From Megaustenia siamemsis (taxonomy: Eukaryota; Mollusca; Gastropoda; Stylommatophora; Ariophantidae), in NCBI GenBank assembly GCA_032433765.1, contig JAVIAB010000160.1:15244307-15308306 (forward strand): a stretch of 64,000 bases of DNA. The letters run 5' to 3'. Below, in pieces: positions 58,901 through 64,000 of this stretch. The notes below the pieces were generated by a model. It did not search any database and had not been told where the DNA came from. It saw only the letters and a program-made list of their open reading frames with translations. Position numbers and translations under genes: made by a program. Position 1 is the first letter of the stretch. Each line of letters begins with the position of its first letter.

Positions 58901-58972
58901 CGGTGGGCCCATAAATCCTGGCTGGCCAGGAGGTCCTATAGGACCTATAGGTCCCATTGGTCCTGATGAACC
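58901..58972 (-). CDS. Collagen exon 2 of the window (8 Gly-X-Y triplets)
   Basis: 72 nt, phase 0 at both ends. The acceptor is ctgtcctctag and the donor is CCG|gtgaga. It encodes eight perfect triplets: GSS GPM GPI GPI GPP, then GQP GFM GPP. The intron that follows in the transcript is filled by a 3.2-kb 25-bp minisatellite that starts within about 20 nt of the donor. Confidence 0.85.
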
Positions 58973-59470
58973 CTAGAGGACAGAAAAAAACACTGACATA
59001 TTTTCGCTTTGTATAATTATATTAATGATTCTGTGTAGAATGATCATGGTCATCATGGCCGCTAATTTGCTTGTTTTTGACAATTAACTTCTCACAAGGT
59101 GTATGGGTGGTCTGGAGGTGAGTCAGGAAGGTGCTGTGTTCGAATCCCGCAAGAAGTGACTGGAAATTGTTATTGTTGTAATCTATGGCTTCTCGAATCT
59201 ACTCTCCTCCAGCTTCTATTGATGTTCTCATAAAACAATTGGTCTCAGTCTCGACTTCGACACTTTACTTTGATCTTATTGTTCAACCCTCTTAATGTTC
59301 CCTTTAAAAAAATTCTCTACTTATCATCTTTGGCTTTCACTGCACTTATGAGTTACTGTTATCGCTACTATCTTCTTCATCTTCTTTACTTTTGACATCA
59401 AACATCACTCGCGTCCTTGATTTATAATAAGCGTTTTATATGAAACCACTGTTAAATCATTACCTCCAGA
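58973..59470. other. Intron; weak tRNA-like stretch at about 59098-59150, no gene seen
   Basis: gtgttcgaatcccgc resembles a polymerase III B box, with gggtggtctggaggtgagtc upstream. It does not fold as a tRNA by eye and may be a SINE relic. Confidence 0.3.
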
Positions 59471-59474
59471 TTAA

Positions 59475-60100
59475 TTTGACTGCGTTAGACACAATGACTA
59501 ACGTGCGATATCTAAACTGTGATCAAGTTCAAACGTTAGACACAGTTGACTAACGTGCGATATCTAAAGTGTCAACAAGTTCAAACGTTAGACACAATGA
59601 CTAACGTGCGATATCTAAACTGTTATCAAGTTCAAACGTTAGACACAATGACTAACGTGCGATATCTAAATTGTCATCAAGTTCAAACGTTAGAAACAGT
59701 TGACTAACGTGCGATATCTAAATTGTCATCAAGTTCAAACGTTAGAAACAGTTGACTAACGTGCGATATCTAAATTGTCATCAAGTTCAAACGTTAGAAA
59801 CAGTTGACTAACGTGCGATATCTAAACTGTCATCAAGTTCAAACGTTAGAAACAGTTGACTAACGTGCGATATCTAAATTGTCATCAAGTTCAAACGTTA
59901 GAAACAGTTGACTAACGTGCGATATCTAAACTGTTATCAAGTTCAAACGTTAGAAACAGTTGACTAACGTGCGATATCTAAACTGTCATCAAGTTCAAAT
60001 GTTCGACACAGTTGACTAACGTGCGATATCTAAACTGTTATCAAGTTCAAACGTTCGACACAGTTGACTAACGTGCGATATCTAAACTATGTCATCAAGT
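59475..60100. repeat. 50-52-bp minisatellite, about 12 copies
   Basis: The unit contains gactaacgtgcgatatctaa and atcaagttcaaacgttagac. Inner copies are very similar. Confidence 0.93.
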
Positions 60101-60899
60101 TAAACCGTTAAACTTAAATATTATCATTAAATAAAATATATATTTGTAATAATGGTGAGAATGACACTGCCTTAAAATAGTGTTAAGGGGACAATTTTAA
60201 TAAAGGATGTCATTCTTTTAATCGGCAGAAATATTAGATAAAAATTGTAAACTAAAGTTAGCTCCCCTGGAATCGAATACAAAAAAAACGAAACAGAAAT
60301 AATAATTTTCTAAGTCTAGCGATTCACTGTTAGGTCTTCAAGGTCTTGTTTAACTCTTAAGCCCATAGTTGAATCCTCTGTGTTAATTGTGTTAGTAGAA
60401 TGTATTTTGGTCTTCCTTGTTTTATTTTTCCACTCGTCGTCTACATATAGACCTGACACGTGTCTTCTGTTCACGTCTATTCTGAGCACATAACGGATGT
60501 TCTTAGAGTAAAAGTGCAAACAAATTTCTCACAAACACACAAGTTGTTACAAACAAAAAGCTGTTCTTTTTTGTAAACATCAGAAGAATTAATGTAAATG
60601 CATTTAAGAAATACACTGATTTATAAAAAAAATAACAATCGATATATTTGACAAAAATAGAAGCACTTTTTGCACAAACTTTAAATACATTTTAAGTGAG
60701 TACGTTGTTTTTTTTTTCGGATGCTAGTGAAAATGAAAGAGTGGACGCGCTTGCTTGGAAATTCTCACGACCTTAATGGTCAGGGTTCTAGTGTCAGAAT
60801 TGTGCTTACGTCACTACGAACCAATAGTGCAATAGCTGGACATTTTTTTAATGAAAGAAGTCCATCAATTTTGATTGTTTATATGAAGTTGATTAATAC
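60101..60899. other. No gene seen
   Basis: AT-rich intron DNA with short chance frames. Confidence 0.35.
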
Positions 60900-61225
60900 C
60901 CATAATGATTAATGTCCATATTGATTAATATCTAGGTTGGTTTATGATCATATTGATTAATGTCAGTATTGGTTTATGTCCATATTGATTAATGCCGATA
61001 TTGATTAATGTCCATATTGATTAATGACATATTGATTAATGTCCATATTGATTAACGTCCATATTGATTAATGACACATTGATTAATGCCCATATTGATT
61101 AATGTCCATATCGGTTTATGCCCATATTGATAAATGACACATTGATTAGTGTCCATATTGGTTAATGTCCCTATTGATTAATGTCCATATTGATTAATGT
61201 CATATTGATTAATGTCCATATTGGT
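60900..61225. repeat. 16-17-bp minisatellite
   Basis: Repeated attgattaatgtccat with variants, about 19 copies. Confidence 0.88.
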
Positions 61226-61269
61226 TTAGGTCAGCAAATTTGTTGTAATTTTGTCAGCGTCATGCCAGT

Positions 61270-62105
61270 GTTTTCTTTCTTTCTCATCATCACGTCACAT
61301 GTCCTGTACAAAACGTTGCATTCACCACATTCCGTCTGACAGAATCTATGTCTCCAGCCAGGTTTTCCACACAATGTTACATTCACTACAGCCCGTCTGA
61401 GAGAATCTCTGTCTCTAGCCATATCTGCCACAGAACGTTACATTCATCACAGCCCGCCTGAGAGAATCTCTGTCTCTAGCCAGGTCTCCCACAGAACGTT
61501 ACATTCACCACAGCCCGACTAGAGAATCTCTGTCTCTAGCCAAATCTGCCACAGAACGTTGCATTAACAACAGCCCGTCTAAGAGAATCTCTGTCTCTAG
61601 CCAGGTCTCCCACAGAACGTTACATTCACCACAGCCCGACTAGAGAATCTCTGTCTCTAGCCAGATCTGCCACAGAACGTTGCATTAACAACAGCCCGTC
61701 TGAGAGAATCTCTGTCTCTAGCCAGATCTGCCACAGAACGTTACATTAACAACAGCCCGTCTGAGAGAATCTCTGTCTCTAGCCAGATCTGCCACAGAAC
61801 GTTACATTAACAACAGCCCGTCTAAGAGAATCTCTGTCTATAGCCAGATTTCCCATTAAACGTTGCATTAACAACAGCCCGTCTAAGAGAATCTCTGTCT
61901 CTAGCCAGATCTGCCACAGAACGTTACATTAACAACAGCCCGTCTGAGAGAATCTCTGTCTCTAGCCAGATCTGCCACAGAACGTTGCATTAACAACAGC
62001 CCGTCTAAGAGAATCTCTGTCTCTAGCCAGATCTGCCACAGAACGTTACATTAACAACAGCCCGACTAGAGAATCTCTGTCTATAGCCAGATTTCCCATT
62101 AAACG
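61270..62105. repeat. 60-bp minisatellite derived from a LINE 3' coding end, about 14 copies
   Basis: On the minus strand each unit reads LARDRDSLRRAVVNVTFCG. The unit is homologous to that of 24045-24370 in the opposite orientation. The last copies pass into ordinary LINE sequence at 62106. Confidence 0.93.
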
Positions 62106-62750
62106 TTGCATTCACAACAGACAGAATCCCTGTCTCCAACTTCCTCTCTTGTCATGTTCAAGGTCTCCTTGGTGTCTAGAAACCACCTTTATTTTAGTCT
62201 GCCCCTGTCTCGTTGCCCAGAAAGTAAGCCTTCCATTATTCTTCTTTCCAACCGGCTGTATCTTTTGACAGTGATTTGTATTTTAATTTTCCCTGTAGAA
62301 TGGTGTTTATAAACCTGTTCTTTTTATGTTTAAATCTTTTAATATTTCTTCATTGCTATTTTCTTTATTTCTCTTAAGATTTTTCTGTAGTATTTTGTTT
62401 CGAATGAATCGATTTTCTTCATTGAGATGGTCCATGATTCACAGCTGTATGTTACTATTGGAAATATACATCTCCTTAGTAATTTAAATTTTACTGTCTT
62501 GTGCCACATATTCTTCGTGACATTTAATTATCGTGTTGCTATTGTTAATCTTCTTTTGACCTCTTTTTGGCAGTTAGTGTTCATTGTTATATATGTTACT
62601 TATATTTAGTTACTACAGATCCCAGAAATTCATAGTTTGTTACAATTTCGAGTTCTTCACTGTTTTGAGTTGACTATTGCTTTTGCCAATAAATATAAGA
62701 TCTCTATTTCCTTTCTTTCCTAGGACGGGAAAAAAATCAACTACCTATTT
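62106..62750 (-). mobile_element. LINE family D, C-terminal part
   Basis: The minus strand reads ENRFIRNKILQKNLKRNKEN and later a TLNMTREE-like stretch near 62150, with frame breaks. It runs directly into the 60-bp array at its 3' end. Confidence 0.65.
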
Positions 62751-62784
62751 AAGTTAGTCGGGACGGTATCAAAGTCGAAGTTTT

Positions 62785-62995
62785 TTTCTCAGTAGATCAG
62801 TGATCGGTCTGGATCAAAGTCGAAGTTTTTCTCTCAGTAGATCAGTGATCGGTCTGGATCAAAGTCGAAGTTTTTCTCTCAGTAGATCAGTGATCGGTCT
62901 GGATCAAAGTCGAAGTTTTTCTCTCAGCAGTTTAGTGGTCAGTCGGGTTTCAAAGTCGAGTCGAAGTTTTTCTCTCAGTAGATCAGTGAATCTGT
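62785..62995. repeat. 45-bp minisatellite, about 4.5 copies
   Basis: The unit begins ggtctggatcaaagtcgaag and ends cagtagatcagtgatc. Confidence 0.9.
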
Positions 62996-63257
62996 CCATA
63001 ATGTTTTCGGGATGCATGGAAATAAAAGGGTCAGGGCTTTCCTTGACCTTGATACCGCTCTGTATGTCAAGTGTCCATTTAAATCAGCTGTGTCGACTTG
63101 GACCTGTCAGCCCAAGAACAACGGCACAACAACTGTGCTATTCCAGCCCTCGATAGACCATCGGTTAGTCATCTTGTGTTGCACAACTTCGTGACTTCTA
63201 CATTTATCAGAATTACATTATTGGAGCTTTCGTCAAAGGGAAGCAACTATAACTCAC
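62996..63257. other. Intron, no gene seen
   Basis: Balanced base composition with plus-strand chance frames, directly downstream of collagen exon 1 in the transcript. Confidence 0.35.
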
Positions 63258-63320
63258 AATTCGGCCGTCTGTACCAGGTTGACCTCTCGGCCCGTCAGGT
63301 CCTCTTGGTCCGACCTGCCC
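63258..63320 (-). CDS. Collagen exon 1 of the window (7 Gly-X-Y triplets)
   Basis: 63 nt, phase 0 at both ends. The acceptor is ttttcag and the donor is ATT|gtgagt. It encodes seven perfect triplets starting GQV GPR GPD and ending GRI. Exons made of whole triplets that begin with an intact Gly codon are typical of collagen genes. It is the most upstream coding piece visible. It lies between a 45-bp minisatellite with low-complexity sequence on its left (coordinates below) and a GA-rich tract on its right. Confidence 0.85.
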
Positions 63321-63369
63321 CTGAAAATGGAAACATCGAGAAAGACATTCAGTTATAGCATGCACGTCA

Positions 63370-63762
63370 GGAAGGCGGAGAGAGAGGGGGAGAGAGTGTG
63401 AGAGAGAGTGAGAGAGAGAGTGAGAGAGAGGAGTGTGAGAGAGAGTGGGAGAGAGTGAGAGAGAGAGAGGAGTGTGAGAGAGAGGAGTGTGAGAGAGAGT
63501 GCGAGAGAGGAGTGTGAGAGAGAGTGAGAGAGAGTGAGAGAGAGGAGTGTGAGAGAGAGTGCGAGAGAGGAGTGTGAGAGAGTGAGAGAGAGAGGAGTGT
63601 GAGAGAGTATGAGAGAGAGAGTAAGATAATGAGTGTGAAAGAGAGGAGTGTGAGAGAGTATGTGAGAGAGAGTGAGAGAGAGGAGTGTGAGAAAGAGGAG
63701 TGTGAGAGAGAGTGCGAGAGAGAGTGTGAAAGAGTGTGAGAGAGAGAGTGAGAGAGAGAAAA
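63370..63762. repeat. GA-rich (GAGAGAGTGTGA)-type simple repeat
   Basis: About 390 bp of gagagaggagtgtgagagag variants, upstream of collagen exon 1's acceptor. The transcript has a CT-rich tract here. The Ser/Leu/Thr/His-rich frame across it is an artefact. Confidence 0.93.
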
Positions 63763-64000
63763 AATTTCAAATTTATGTTTAGTTGTATTTAAAAAAAAAA
63801 AAGAAGATAAAAAAAAATGTGCGCGTCAATACAATAACAAATAAATATTGATTTTGTTTATCCTGTCTGTGTGTGAGGTAAGACAACGATGTTCTATTAT
63901 ATTCTATTCTATTTATGGAATCAGTTTCATTGCAGTTCAGACATTCCCATATCCGCTTCACGGCCCGTCCCCGCTTTTCTCGAAGCGTATGCAGATTGAT
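63763..64000. other. Intron edge of the window, no gene seen
   Basis: AT-rich. Presumably intron of the collagen gene that continues to the right. Confidence 0.4.

Larger units (their letters stand above)
22770..64000 (-). other. 3' part of a FACIT-like collagen gene (11 exons, gene span)
   Basis: Eleven minus-strand exons with AG/GT borders join without a phase conflict into 309 codons plus stop. In transcript order they encode 19 Gly-X-Y triplets, a 14-residue interruption, 22 triplets, a 29-residue coiled-coil hinge with one Cys, about 117 residues of Gly-X-Y with three Gly-X-Gly imperfections, and a Cys-containing tail. COL2-NC2-COL1-NC1 with short imperfections in COL1 is the known layout of fibril-associated (FACIT) collagens. 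These are secreted, form triple helices, and sit on fibrils or in basement membrane-like matrix. Assignment to a vertebrate type (IX, XII, XIV and so on) is not possible from this end alone. The N-terminal part and promoter lie to the right of the window. Introns run from 1.4 to 12 kb and are full of repeats. Confidence 0.85.

Noticed and set aside
59098..59150. Possible tRNA gene
   Set aside because: Only the B-box-like gttcgaatcc fits. No acceptor stem pairs.
62800..63156. 118-codon frame overlapping the 45-bp minisatellite
   Set aside because: The first half is repeat. The second half shows no domain and lies in an intron.

Overview
This is a stretch of a large, repeat-loaded animal genome. 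It has spliced genes with GT-AG introns, non-LTR retrotransposons, a Penelope-like element, a mariner transposon, tRNA-derived SINEs and TTAGGG-type repeats. The mix of elements suggests a lophotrochozoan, quite possibly a gastropod mollusc. That placement is inference; no host gene here settles it.

The one host gene I can support is the 3' end of a collagen gene on the minus strand, running from the right edge to about 22.8 kb. Eleven exons (63258-63320, 58901-58972, 54412-54447, 52229-52288, 47097-47129, 45588-45734, 43777-43831, 42289-42390, 37048-37137, 24991-25068, 23225-23418) join in phase to 930 nt, the last 309 codons plus a stop. The order is Gly-X-Y block, short interruption, Gly-X-Y block, coiled-coil NC2-like hinge with one Cys, COL1-like block with Gly-X-Gly imperfections, and a short Cys-containing tail. 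This is the layout of FACIT-type collagens. The 5' end lies beyond base 64000.

The introns hold most of the sequence. There are minisatellites with 16- to 60-bp units, many retroelement fragments, and a 12-kb intron (25069-37047) that was largely a 30-bp minisatellite. That array was later split by a LINE (26640-27920) and by a 6.8-kb giant inverted-repeat element (28091-34866). Another intron holds a LINE with an 11-bp target duplication (37259-41325), itself split by an apparently intact mariner (39923-41260).

The left third (1-22770) lies downstream of the gene and is mostly repeats. It has an internally deleted LINE, a 49-bp minisatellite joined to an interstitial telomere tract, and three blocks of a CT-rich satellite. 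One of those blocks is interrupted by a 4-kb Penelope-like element with an almost intact RT/GIY-YIG gene and a hammerhead-like motif. There is also a LINE nested in a LINE with a 485-bp (ATCT)n tail, a 42-bp minisatellite, and a SINE inside a LINE.

No CRISPR, operon or bacterial feature is present. Many long open frames (for example 19957-20916, 48506-49429, 34720-35610, 29523-30302) are minisatellites whose unit lacks stops. They are not annotated as genes.
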